Assembly: GCF_016124105.1 (NCBI RefSeq)
Contig: NZ_JADGMQ010000017.1
Location: 1-64,000, forward strand
Source: Aquamicrobium zhengzhouense
Lineage (GTDB): Bacteria > Pseudomonadota > Alphaproteobacteria > Rhizobiales > Rhizobiaceae
Direction: 5' to 3'
DNA: 64,000 bases
This document shows, one piece after another, positions 26,441-35,264 of this stretch. Positions within the stretch are counted from its first letter, which is position 1, and each line of letters starts with the position of its first letter. Under the pieces are notes generated by a model, which searched no databases, was not told where the DNA came from, and was given only the letters and a program-made list of their open reading frames with translations. The position numbers were made by a program, and so were the translations under genes.

Positions 26441-28753
26441 TTAGCTGGTACAGCTGGCGACCGAAGCGCGTATCTGGTGGGCGAAGGGCCAAGTCGTATT
26501 GTACATCGTGGCAATGCCAGATGCCGTCAGTGCAGACCCAAAAAGGAAGCCTTGTACAAGGTCCGGCTTTACCTCAAGCGCAAGCAGCTTCAGCTGCTCG
26601 AAGGTCTCGACGCCCTCAATAGCAACTTCAAGACCAAGGGGACGTGAGAGGTTGACGATCCCGCGCAGCAGATCGAGCGACCTGCGGTTTCGGGTCACGT
26701 CCTGAACGAAGGAGCGGTCGATCTTCACCTTGTCCAACGGAAGCGTGTGGAGATAGCTGAGGCTCGAGTAGCCGGTTCCAAAGTCATCGAGGGCGACCCG
26801 AACCCCAAGCCGCTTCATTTCTTCGATGTATTTGCGTGTACTGGATTTGTCATCCAGCAGGGCCGTTTCCGTGACCTCGACCTCCAAGCGGCATGGCTCG
26901 AGACCTGAAACCGCCAACGCGCGGGAAACCGTCGCAATGATGGCTTCCGATCGGAAATCCTTGGCCGAGAGGTTGACCGACACTCCGACGGGCTTCGGCC
27001 AGTTCATGCACTCTGCTGTCGCGCTTTCCAGCATGAAGATGCTGATCTCGGAAATGATGCCCATCTCTTCGGCGAGCGGAATGAAAACCGCCGGCGAGAT
27101 GGGGCCTAGCTCCGGATGATCCCAGCGGCACAGGGCTTCGCAATTGGAAATCCGCATCGTTCTCATCGACACGATCGGCTGATAGACTACACGTAGCCGC
27201 CTTGCCTCAACGGCCTCGCGCAGGTCTGCCTTGAGCAATTGTTTGTTGCGGAAGGCCTGATCCATCACGGTCTCGAAAAGCTGCCAGCCATTCTTGCCGG
27301 TCTCTTTGGCCTTGTAGAGCGCGAGATCTGCCTTGACGATCATCGCATCTACATCCGCGCCCTTTACCAGGGTGAGCAGCGCACCGGCGCTCGCCTGGAC
27401 ACGCAACAAATGACCTGCGACGTCAACATCGCCCTTCAGATCAATAAATAACTGGTCGAGCATCTCGCGGAAGCTCTCCGCACTGTCGACCTGATCGAAG
27501 TAGATCATGAATTCGTCGCCGCCGAAGCGGCTGATGATGACGTCCTGACTTGCAAAAGGCGCAAGCCGCTCACCGACCGCATAGATCAGGCCGTCTCCGA
27601 CAGGGTGCCCCAGCGTGTCGTTGACGCTCTTGAAATCATCGAGGTCGAACACGACGAGCGCAACCCGACGCGCGGGATCGCCAGATGTAATGCGCTCGCT
27701 GACCAGCTCATGAAAATATGCGCGATTTGGAAGGCCGGTAAGGCTGTCAAACCGGGCCATGTGGCGAATTCGCTCTTCTGCGGCGATGCGCGCGGTCACT
27801 TCCTCGAAGGTAAGGACACGCAGTTCGTCCTGCGCCTCGCGGGCAGAGAACTCGAAATATCGGCCATCCTTGAGCTGGAGGAGTACCTTGCGGTCCTTGC
27901 CCTCCCGCAGCGCCCGTGTGAGCTGAGCCTCGGCAAAACGAGCGTCATTGCGGCTTAGCATTCCACCGGCCACGCCCCGCATCAGAAGGCCGCGCAAGGT
28001 GCGTCCCAAAATTAGGTTCTGGTCACCGGAGCCCATCAGCGCAGCAGCTTCGGCGTTCGCGACCACCACTTTTCCATCAGGGCTCAGCATGATCAGGCCT
28101 GACGTCATCGTGTTCAGCGCCTTGTCGAAACGCTGCGCCAACCGGTTTGCTGTTTTCTCCGCCTGAACTGCCGAGAACAGCACCTCGCGCACATTGTCAG
28201 CGAAAGTCCGTATCGCGAAAAAGAACGGGATCGAAAGAAGGCCAAGGATGAAATGGTAGATATCGCCGCGAAAAAGAAACGCGAGTGAAATCGGCCAGGT
28301 CATCGTCGTTAGGAAGATCATCACCATTCTCGGCGACCCGTAATTGCGTCCTGCAATGGAGGTCGCCGAAGCAAGCGTCACGCAAAGAGCAGCGATTTCA
28401 CCGAACGTGTCCGGTGCCCAATAGATCGTAAGAAAGCAGAAAAGACCCAGCAGGAAGCCGTGAAGCGCCCCGTAGACAATATAGGTCCGCTCCCACTCAT
28501 TCGCTTCTTCCAGCGTCGTCGGCGCCGGCTTTTGAGAGTATTCCCGGACACTCCGAAGTCTTACCGCAGCGACGACCGCAAGAGAGATCGCTAAGAGGAG
28601 ATAGATATTGTTGCCGGAATCCACATAGACGAGGCCGACGAGAAGCAATTGTGCGGCGAATCCAATCGCCAGCGTAACGCAGTCTCGAAACAGCGTCTGC
28701 ACAAACGGTATGTATATGTCGAGCGGAAGCTCGTCGTTCTTCTTGCTTGGCAT
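26441..28753 (-). CDS. membrane GGDEF-EAL cyclic-di-GMP protein
   Basis: A 770-residue signalling protein: five or six membrane helices (about 20-185), a PAS-like domain (about 205-320), GGDEF with intact GGDEF at 411-415, and EAL with CEALCRW (EAL 539-541), VNLSAKDF, VEVTE, LDDFGTGYSSLSYL, KIDRSF, IEGVET and VQGFLFG. All phosphodiesterase metal and base residues are visible, and so is the cyclase signature, so both activities are possible. The inhibitory RxxD site before GGDEF is absent (ASQD at 401-404). It could turn over c-di-GMP at the membrane; net activity cannot be read from sequence. Single-gene unit between the FeeM-like gene and the oxidoreductase. Confidence 0.95.
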   Translation of the reverse strand: MPSKKNDELPLDIYIPFVQTLFRDCVTLAIGFAAQLLLVGLVYVDSGNNIYLLLAISLAVVAAVRLRSVREYSQKPAPTTLEEANEWERTYIVYGALHGFLLGLFCFLTIYWAPDTFGEIAALCVTLASATSIAGRNYGSPRMVMIFLTTMTWPISLAFLFRGDIYHFILGLLSIPFFFAIRTFADNVREVLFSAVQAEKTANRLAQRFDKALNTMTSGLIMLSPDGKVVVANAEAAALMGSGDQNLILGRTLRGLLMRGVAGGMLSRNDARFAEAQLTRALREGKDRKVLLQLKDGRYFEFSAREAQDELRVLTFEEVTARIAAEERIRHMARFDSLTGLPNRAYFHELVSERITSGDPARRVALVVFDLDDFKSVNDTLGHPVGDGLIYAVGERLAPFASQDVIISRFGGDEFMIYFDQVDSAESFREMLDQLFIDLKGDVDVAGHLLRVQASAGALLTLVKGADVDAMIVKADLALYKAKETGKNGWQLFETVMDQAFRNKQLLKADLREAVEARRLRVVYQPIVSMRTMRISNCEALCRWDHPELGPISPAVFIPLAEEMGIISEISIFMLESATAECMNWPKPVGVSVNLSAKDFRSEAIIATVSRALAVSGLEPCRLEVEVTETALLDDKSSTRKYIEEMKRLGVRVALDDFGTGYSSLSYLHTLPLDKVKIDRSFVQDVTRNRRSLDLLRGIVNLSRPLGLEVAIEGVETFEQLKLLALEVKPDLVQGFLFGSALTASGIATMYNTTWPFAHQIRASVASCTS

Positions 28754-28824
28754 ACCGGGAAACCATATGAACTATCAGGATGCCAGCGCCGCCTTAAAAA
28801 AGGCTTATGAAAGAATGGCGTGCA

Positions 28825-31800
28825 TCATTCTGCTGCTACCAGTACCGGATCAGCTTGCAGCTTTTTCAGACGCGCAAGCAAACGATGACGTTCAGCCGCG
28901 GCCTTGCTGGCATTGCTCTCCTTTACATGGCCGTACCCCCTGATCATCATCGGGACGCTTGCCAACGCAGTTGCTGCGTCGAGATTTGCAACCGAGAGCC
29001 TTGCTGCGATAAGGGACAGGTCAGCCTCGAATTCACGGAGCAATCTTCGCTCCATTCTGCGCTCGGCTGTATAGGCAAAAAGGTCTAATGGGGTTCCCCG
29101 CAGCCGACGCATCGCTGCCAGAACCGAGAATGCTTTCATCATCCATGGCCCGAAACGGGATTTGCGCGGCCGCCCGTCCGTGTGCCTGCGGCCGAGGATC
29201 GGCGGGGCGAGGTGAAACTCAAGCCGGGACCAATCTTCGAATTGCTCCGCCAGCTTCCTTTGGAAGGTTCCGTCGGTGTAAAGACGGGCAACCTCGTATT
29301 CATCCTTGATCGCCATGAGCTTGAACAGGCTCTTGGCAACCGCCTCACTCACAACGCTCGAGCCAGGGCATGCACGCTCCTCGGCGATCCGAATCGCCGC
29401 TACCTTCTCCCGATATCTGTCCGCGTAAGCTTCGTTCTGGTAAGCGGCCAGAAAATGCGCGCGCCGCTCGATCAGCTGCTCCAACGTCTCGGCCTGCGGC
29501 TCGTCCGGCCGCTCCTTGCCCTGATCGCCGATCATCTTCTGCACGAAGGCGGGATCATGTGCGGCCCGGCGACCCCAGCGGAACGCGTTGATGTTCATTT
29601 TCACCGCCTGGCCGTTCAGCTCGATCGCGTGCTCAATTGCCGCTGCGTTCAACGGCAGACCGCCATGCTGAAATGCGAAGCCGAGCATCATCATGTTCGC
29701 AGCCATGGAATTGCCGAACAGGACCGACGCCGCCTTGCTTGCATCGAAGAAATGCGCACGCTCCTCCCCCACTGCTTCCTTGATCGCCTTCTTCAGGCGC
29801 TCACTCGGGAGGGAAAAGTCCGCGTTCCTGGTGAACTCGCCCGGCATGATCTCCGCCGTGTTGGCCACAAAAAGCGTCTCCCCCTGGCGCGCTGCCGTGA
29901 GGATTTTCTTGTTGCCGGAAACAACGAGGTCACAGCCCAATATGAGGTCGGCCTTTCCTGCTGAAACTCGGATCGCATGGATGTGCTCGGGTGTCTGTCC
30001 GATGCGGATGTGACTGAAGACAGCGCCGCCTTTTTGGGCCAGACCGGCCATGTCAATGATGCCGCAGCCCTTGCCTTCCAGATGAGCGGCCATGCCAATA
30101 ATGGCTCCAATGGTCACGACGCCGGTGCCGCCGATACCATCAACAATGCCGGCCCACCCGTGCCCCTTGACCCGACCGCCTGTCGGCTCTGGAACGCCGT
30201 CGAGCGGATTGATCTGGCCTGCAAGGCCGGTGCTGCGTCGAAGCTTGGCACCGTGGACCGTCACAAAGGATGGGCAAAAACCGTTCACACAGGAAAAATC
30301 TTTGTTGCAGGAGGATTGGTCGATGCGTCGCTTGCGCCCGAATTCCGTTTCAACCGGCTGAACTGAGACGCAGTTGGAAGCGACGCTGCAATCGCCGCAC
30401 CCTTCGCAGACGAGCTCGTTGATGAACACCCGCTTGTCCGGATCAGGGAAGGTGCCGATTTTGCGCCTTCGGCGTTTTTCGGCAGCGCATGTCTGATCGT
30501 ACAGCAAGACCGAGACACCCTTCACGTCACGCAATTCGCGCTGGACAGCGTCAAGATCATCCCGATGGTGGATGGTCGTCCCGCTCGGGAAGCTTACCTC
30601 GCCAGAATATTTGTCAGGTTCATCACTGACCACCGCGATCCGTTCAACGCCTTCGGCGCGGATCTGCGCCGCCATCATCTCCAGCGTAAGATTGCCTTCG
30701 TGAGGCTGCCCGCCGGTCATGGCCACCGCGTCGTTGTAGAGCAGTTTGTAGGTGATGTTCGCGCCGCTCGCGAGCGCAAAACGAAGAGCCAGCGAGCCGG
30801 AATGATTGTAGGTGCCATCCCCAAGATTCTGGAAAATGTGATCGCGCGTAGAGAAAGGTGCCTGGCCAACCCACTGTGCGCCCTCCCCACCCATCGCGGT
30901 AAAGCCATAGGTTGAACGGTCCATCCACAAGGCCATGAAGTGGCAACCGATCCCGGCATTTGCGATGGATCCGTCAGGGACCTTGGTCGAAGAATTATGC
31001 GGACAGCCTGAGCAGAAATGCGGAATACGCGCAGCCACATCCGTGGTTCCGGCCAGCATGGCCTGAAATTGCTTCAACCGCGACACCCGCGCGGCCACCT
31101 CTTCCGAGTGGCCGAGAACCCTCAGCACGCGTTCACCAATCGCGATGGCGATGTCGTTGGGGTCCAGCGCGCCCGCAGCCTGAAACAAGGTCGAGCCCCG
31201 CTCGTCGTTCTTGCCAATGATCTGCGGCTGGCTCGGCTTGCCGTAAAGCGCCTCGCGAAGCTGCGCTTCGATCAGCGATCGTTTCTCCTCGACGACCACG
31301 ATCATATCAAGGCCCTGCGCGAATTCGGCGATGTGCTCGTAATCCAGCGGCCATGGGCAAGCCACCTTGAACAGCCTCAGGCCGATCTTGTCCGCAACGA
31401 TCTCGTCAATCCCGATATCATCAAGCGCCTGGCGCACGTCCAAATAGCTCTTTCCAACCGTGATGATGCCAAGCTTCGGATTGCTGCCGCCTGAATAAAT
31501 GGTACGGTTGAGACCATTCGCCTGGATGAACGCGCTGACCGCAGCCCTCTTGTAGTTATGAAGGCGAGCTTCCTGACCGATCTGGTCAAGCTCGTTGCGA
31601 ATGTTCAACCCGCCGGGCGGCAAGTCGATCTCTGGGTAGACGATGTCCAACCGATCAAGTGAAACATCGACTGATGCGGTCGATTCGATGTTGTCCTTGA
31701 CGCACTTGATGGCCGACCAGGTGCCGGAGAAACGCGAGAGCGCGTAACCGTAAAGTCCGTAGTCGATCAGCTCCTGCACGCCGGCCGGGTGAAAAACCGG

Positions 31801-32304
31801 CATCATCACGTCGACAAAGGCGTATTCGGTGGCATGGGCATTGGTGGAGGATTCGGCTGTATGGTCGTCCCCCATCAAGACGAGCACGCCGCCACGGGGC
31901 GATGAACCCGCCAGGTTGCCATGCCGGAACACGTCCCCCGAGCGATCAACGCCAGGCCCCTTGCCATACCAAAGGGCGAAGACGCCGTCGTACTTGCCCT
32001 CGCCCAGCAATTCGGCCTGCTGGGTGCCCCAACAGGCTGTGGCGGCGAGTTCCTCGTTCAAGCCCGGCTGGAAGACGATATCGGATTCTTCAAGCTGCCG
32101 CTTGGCCTTCCATAATTGCTGGTCGAGCCCGCCCAGCGGGGATCCGCGATAACCTGAAACGAACCCCGCAGTTGAGAGGCCCGCAGCCCGGTCGCGCTCC
32201 CGCTGCATCATCAGCATGCGAACAACCGCCTGCGCACCTGATATGAAGATGCGCGTCTTCGACAGATCATATTTGTCGTTGAGCGACACATCGTGCAGCG
32301 TCAT
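28825..32304 (-). CDS. fused indolepyruvate:ferredoxin oxidoreductase (IorA-IorB type)
   Basis: A 1159-residue one-chain 2-oxoacid:ferredoxin oxidoreductase. In order: a pyrimidine-binding/alpha domain (GFVSGYRGSPLGGLDQQLW), a thiamine-diphosphate domain (HFCSGCPHNSSTKVP, AGIGCHFMALWM, LYNDAVAMTGGQP), a ferredoxin-type cysteine cluster (CEGCGDCSVASNC), and a C-terminal gamma domain (GIGGTGVVTIGAIIGMAA). Such enzymes decarboxylate aryl or branched 2-oxoacids, such as indolepyruvate, to acyl-CoA. The start is ATG 32304 with AGGAGG upstream; the 10-residue longer frame is not needed. Divergent from a TRAP transporter whose binding protein looks TakP-like, so imported 2-oxoacids are a plausible substrate. 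Confidence 0.93.
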   Translation of the reverse strand: MTLHDVSLNDKYDLSKTRIFISGAQAVVRMLMMQRERDRAAGLSTAGFVSGYRGSPLGGLDQQLWKAKRQLEESDIVFQPGLNEELAATACWGTQQAELLGEGKYDGVFALWYGKGPGVDRSGDVFRHGNLAGSSPRGGVLVLMGDDHTAESSTNAHATEYAFVDVMMPVFHPAGVQELIDYGLYGYALSRFSGTWSAIKCVKDNIESTASVDVSLDRLDIVYPEIDLPPGGLNIRNELDQIGQEARLHNYKRAAVSAFIQANGLNRTIYSGGSNPKLGIITVGKSYLDVRQALDDIGIDEIVADKIGLRLFKVACPWPLDYEHIAEFAQGLDMIVVVEEKRSLIEAQLREALYGKPSQPQIIGKNDERGSTLFQAAGALDPNDIAIAIGERVLRVLGHSEEVAARVSRLKQFQAMLAGTTDVAARIPHFCSGCPHNSSTKVPDGSIANAGIGCHFMALWMDRSTYGFTAMGGEGAQWVGQAPFSTRDHIFQNLGDGTYNHSGSLALRFALASGANITYKLLYNDAVAMTGGQPHEGNLTLEMMAAQIRAEGVERIAVVSDEPDKYSGEVSFPSGTTIHHRDDLDAVQRELRDVKGVSVLLYDQTCAAEKRRRRKIGTFPDPDKRVFINELVCEGCGDCSVASNCVSVQPVETEFGRKRRIDQSSCNKDFSCVNGFCPSFVTVHGAKLRRSTGLAGQINPLDGVPEPTGGRVKGHGWAGIVDGIGGTGVVTIGAIIGMAAHLEGKGCGIIDMAGLAQKGGAVFSHIRIGQTPEHIHAIRVSAGKADLILGCDLVVSGNKKILTAARQGETLFVANTAEIMPGEFTRNADFSLPSERLKKAIKEAVGEERAHFFDASKAASVLFGNSMAANMMMLGFAFQHGGLPLNAAAIEHAIELNGQAVKMNINAFRWGRRAAHDPAFVQKMIGDQGKERPDEPQAETLEQLIERRAHFLAAYQNEAYADRYREKVAAIRIAEERACPGSSVVSEAVAKSLFKLMAIKDEYEVARLYTDGTFQRKLAEQFEDWSRLEFHLAPPILGRRHTDGRPRKSRFGPWMMKAFSVLAAMRRLRGTPLDLFAYTAERRMERRLLREFEADLSLIAARLSVANLDAATALASVPMMIRGYGHVKESNASKAAAERHRLLARLKKLQADPVLVAAE

Positions 32305-32557
32305 CAGCAGCCTCCTGAGGGGCGATCGTCCCACGTGACAGACCGCCTTTGGTCAGTCTTCCCGACAGGCATGGTTCCGTCAAACTAATTTGTGGTTGCG
32401 CTTTTCAATCCTGCAGGTTGAATGATATCCGCAATTTGTCGGATCTTCTGAATCAAAACAGAAACGTGGAAGATTTGACTGATGCTCTTTTAGGGGAGCG
32501 TCGGAGGAGGAGCGCCGCGCTGCGGCTTATTAAAGAAGTGGTTCGAAGGATGAACCC

Positions 32558-33109
32558 ATGAATATACTTGCTGCTGTCATTCGCGGGATAGGCGCGGTGA
32601 ACAAGCTGATCGGGAACGTATTTGCCTGGCTGGCGCCGCTCATGGTGATTATCTGCTTCATCGTCGTCGTTCAGCGCTACGTGCTGGGGACCACCACTTT
32701 GTGGATGCAGGACCTCTACGTCTGGCTGAACGGCGCAATGTTCACCGCCGTTGCCGGCTTTGCGCTTTTTCGAGACGACCACGTACGGGTCGATATCTTC
32801 TATCGTCCGGCGAACGTTCGTACGAAGGCGATCATCGACCTGATCGGTGTCATCTTCTTCCTTTTGCCCTTCTGCTGGATCGTCACCCGCTACAGCTGGA
32901 ACTACATTGCCCGCTCATGGAAGTTGTTTGAGGCGTCCAGCAATGTGGGGGGGATGCCAGGGCTTTTCATTCTCAAGAGCTTCATTCTTGTTTTCGTCGC
33001 CTTGATTGCTTTGCAGGGGATCGCCTGGGCGCTCCGCTCGATCCTGGTGCTCAAGGGGCAGGAGGGACTTCTGCCCAAAGAATACCGCTATCCGGCGCAT
33101 CAGGAGTAA
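32558..33109 (+). CDS. TRAP transporter small permease (DctQ/TakQ-like)
   Basis: A 183-residue small membrane subunit with four hydrophobic segments (about 20-45, 55-75, 90-115 and 140-165). The motif LWMQDLYVWLNGAMFTAVAGFALFRDDHVRVDIFY is the DctQ-family hallmark. GAAGGA precedes the ATG. Six bases separate it from the large permease. Together with the large subunit and a periplasmic binding protein it forms a sodium-driven importer. Confidence 0.92.
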   Translation: MNILAAVIRGIGAVNKLIGNVFAWLAPLMVIICFIVVVQRYVLGTTTLWMQDLYVWLNGAMFTAVAGFALFRDDHVRVDIFYRPANVRTKAIIDLIGVIFFLLPFCWIVTRYSWNYIARSWKLFEASSNVGGMPGLFILKSFILVFVALIALQGIAWALRSILVLKGQEGLLPKEYRYPAHQE

Positions 33110-33115
33110 CTGCAG

Positions 33116-34507
33116 ATGGATACTGTGCTTATCGGCGAGATACTCGCCGGCCTGATGTTCTTTGGCATCATCGGCTTCCTCTTGCTCGGCTTTCCGGTGG
33201 CATTCTCGCTTGCTGGCGTGTCACTCGGCTTCGGTCTCGTCGGAATGTATTTCGGCGTCTTCGACCCTTCCAATTTCGGCTCGCTCGCAAACCGCTATAT
33301 CGGTTTCATGACCAATGAGGTGCTGGTCGCAGTCCCGCTCTTCATCTTCATGGGAGTTGTGCTGGAGCGATCAAGGATCGCCGAACAATTGCTCGTCACC
33401 ATGGGCAAGCTTTTCGGCAACATGAGCGGTGGCCTTGGAATTTCGGTGATCATCGTCGGCGCATTGCTGGCCGCGTCCACAGGAGTGGTCGGCGCAACCG
33501 TCGTTACCATGGGCTTGATTTCTTTGCCGGCGATGCTGCGTTCGGGCTACGATCCACGCCTCGCCTGTGGCGTTATTTGCGCATCAGGCACGCTTGGGCA
33601 GATCGTTCCACCTTCGACCGTGCTCATCTTCATGGGCGACATGCTGACGGGCATCAACGCCCAGGTGCAGATGGCCAAAGGCAACTTTGCGCCCGTACCC
33701 GTATCGGTTGGCGACCTCTTTGCAGGCGCTCTGATCCCGTCCATCCTTCTGGTGCTGCTTTACCTGTCCTGGGTGATCTTCAAGGCGATCTTCGACCCGA
33801 AATCGTGCCCCGCCACTCCGATCCCGCCGGAGGAGAAGCAAGGCCTGATGCGCGAGATCGTCACCGCACTCATTCCGCCGCTGCTCCTGATCGTTGCTGT
33901 GCTGGGCTCAATCCTTGGCGGCATTGCAACGCCGACTGAGGCATCGTCAGTAGGCGCCGTCGGCGCGATGGTGCTGGCTGCATTCCGCGGACGCCTTAAT
34001 TTTTCAGTCTTGCGTGAGGCCACGCTGTCCACGGCATCGATTACATCGATGGTCTTCATCATTCTCTTTGGCGCATCGGTGTTTTCCATTGTTTTCCGGC
34101 TGACGGGTGGCGAGAACCTGGTCCATGAGTTCCTGACGAACCTTCCTGGCGGCGTTGGCGCTGCCATCCTGGTCGTCATGCTCCTGATGTTCCTGCTGGG
34201 GTTCATTCTCGACACTTTCGAGATCATCTTCATCGTGGTGCCCATTACTGCACCCGTCTTGCTGAACCTTGGAGTGGACCCGGTCTGGCTCGGCGTGATG
34301 ATCAGCGTGAACCTGCAGACATCATTCATGACGCCGCCGTTCGGCTTTGCGCTCTTCTATCTGCGCGGCGTCGCGCCGAACAGCGTGTCGACGGGGATGA
34401 TCTATCGCGGCATCATCCCGTTTGTCGTGCTTCAGGTGCTTGCTGTGTTCCTGATCTATTCGTTCCCCTCGCTGGCCACCTGGCTGCCGCGATGGATTTA
34501 TAGCTGA
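33116..34507 (+). CDS. TRAP transporter large permease (DctM/TakM-like)
   Basis: A 463-residue, twelve-helix permease. Family landmarks are PLFIFMGVVLERSRIAEQLL, SGTLGQIVPPSTVLIFMGD near residue 160, IATPTEASSVGAVGA near 270 and FMTPPFGFALFYLRG near the end. It carries the substrate handed over by the binding protein encoded at 35265-36362 on the other strand. A hairpin after the stop separates it from the ExoD-like gene. Confidence 0.94.
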   Translation: MDTVLIGEILAGLMFFGIIGFLLLGFPVAFSLAGVSLGFGLVGMYFGVFDPSNFGSLANRYIGFMTNEVLVAVPLFIFMGVVLERSRIAEQLLVTMGKLFGNMSGGLGISVIIVGALLAASTGVVGATVVTMGLISLPAMLRSGYDPRLACGVICASGTLGQIVPPSTVLIFMGDMLTGINAQVQMAKGNFAPVPVSVGDLFAGALIPSILLVLLYLSWVIFKAIFDPKSCPATPIPPEEKQGLMREIVTALIPPLLLIVAVLGSILGGIATPTEASSVGAVGAMVLAAFRGRLNFSVLREATLSTASITSMVFIILFGASVFSIVFRLTGGENLVHEFLTNLPGGVGAAILVVMLLMFLLGFILDTFEIIFIVVPITAPVLLNLGVDPVWLGVMISVNLQTSFMTPPFGFALFYLRGVAPNSVSTGMIYRGIIPFVVLQVLAVFLIYSFPSLATWLPRWIYS

Positions 34508-34534
34508 TCACAGCCGGATTCGATGATAAGGGTC

Positions 34535-34555
34535 CCGGCAGCGCCACGCTGCCGG
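34535..34555 (+). terminator. hairpin after the TRAP large-permease gene
   Basis: A perfect 9-bp inverted repeat, CCGGCAGCG/CGCTGCCGG, with a 3-base loop 28 bp after the permease stop and 25 bp before the ExoD-like start. Only a weak T-rich tail follows (TATCTGCTT), so partial termination is more likely than full. Confidence 0.5.
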
Positions 34556-34579
34556 TATCTGCTTAGAAGGAACAGAATA

Positions 34580-35218
34580 GTGAGCCTTGCGTACGAGGGA
34601 CGGGCCGACACCATGCAAGACGCGCTGAGGCGCGCAGCAAACATGCCCGGCCCCCACATTACTCTGCGCGAGATTCTGGCCACCATCGGCGACCATGGGC
34701 CGCTTATCTTGTGCGCTGTGCTGTCGGTGCCTTTCCTGTTGCCTGTCTCAATCCCCGGCGTCAGCACGGTGTTCGGACTGGCAATCCTGCTGCTCGGACT
34801 TGGCATCACGCTCAACCGGATGCCTTGGCTGCCCCGGCAAATCATGGACCGGAAGATCAATGCGGCCAAGCTCAGCGGTGTTCTGGCGCGCGGCATCGAT
34901 ATTGTCGCTCGAATTGAAACGGCGATCCGGCCGCGGCTGGGGCTTCTTACCCAGGGTACCGTCGCCGGCCGCGTCAACGGTCTCGCTATTGTAGCGGGTG
35001 CAGTTTTGTTGATGCTGCCGCTCGGCCTTGTGCCGTTTTCCAATACGCTGCCAGCCTGCGCGATCATGCTTTTGTGCATAGGAATGACGCAGCGTGACGG
35101 AGCGCTGGTACTGGGTGGCTACGCGATGCTGATCGCGACAGTCGCATATTTCTCAGTTCTCGCCTATGCGGCGATGGCGGCTGGGCGCGGGTTAGCCACT
35201 TTGCTGGGATCTGGCTGA
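34580..35218 (+). CDS. ExoD-family membrane protein
   Basis: About 212 residues with four or five hydrophobic segments. HITLREILATIGDHGPLILCAVLSVPFLLPVSIPG and the later LPLGLVPFSNTLPACAIMLLCIGM are typical of ExoD, first described in Sinorhizobium exopolysaccharide production and alkali tolerance; the molecular role is still unsettled. I use the GTG at 34580, with AAGGAA upstream; ATG 34613 is an alternative, and the longest frame (34523) starts inside the preceding hairpin. It is followed by a bidirectional terminator shared with the convergent TRAP binding-protein gene. Confidence 0.85.
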   Translation: MSLAYEGRADTMQDALRRAANMPGPHITLREILATIGDHGPLILCAVLSVPFLLPVSIPGVSTVFGLAILLLGLGITLNRMPWLPRQIMDRKINAAKLSGVLARGIDIVARIETAIRPRLGLLTQGTVAGRVNGLAIVAGAVLLMLPLGLVPFSNTLPACAIMLLCIGMTQRDGALVLGGYAMLIATVAYFSVLAYAAMAAGRGLATLLGSG

Positions 35219-35223
35219 CAAGA

Positions 35224-35249
35224 AAAGGCCCGGAAAATTCCGGGCCTTT
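35224..35249. terminator. bidirectional terminator, ExoD-like/TRAP binding protein
   Basis: AAAGGCCCGG/CCGGGCCTTT is a perfect 10-bp inverted repeat with a 6-base AT-rich loop, A-run on one side and T-run on the other. It lies between two convergent stop codons and can serve both transcripts. Confidence 0.85.
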
Positions 35250-35264
35250 GCAATTGATGTTGCC

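Noticed and set aside
32404-32422. TTCAA...TTGAA inverted repeat around CCTGCAGG, in the oxidoreductase/TRAP gap
   Set aside because: The inner palindrome and outer arms have different centres, so it is not a clean dimeric site; chance is likely at this length.
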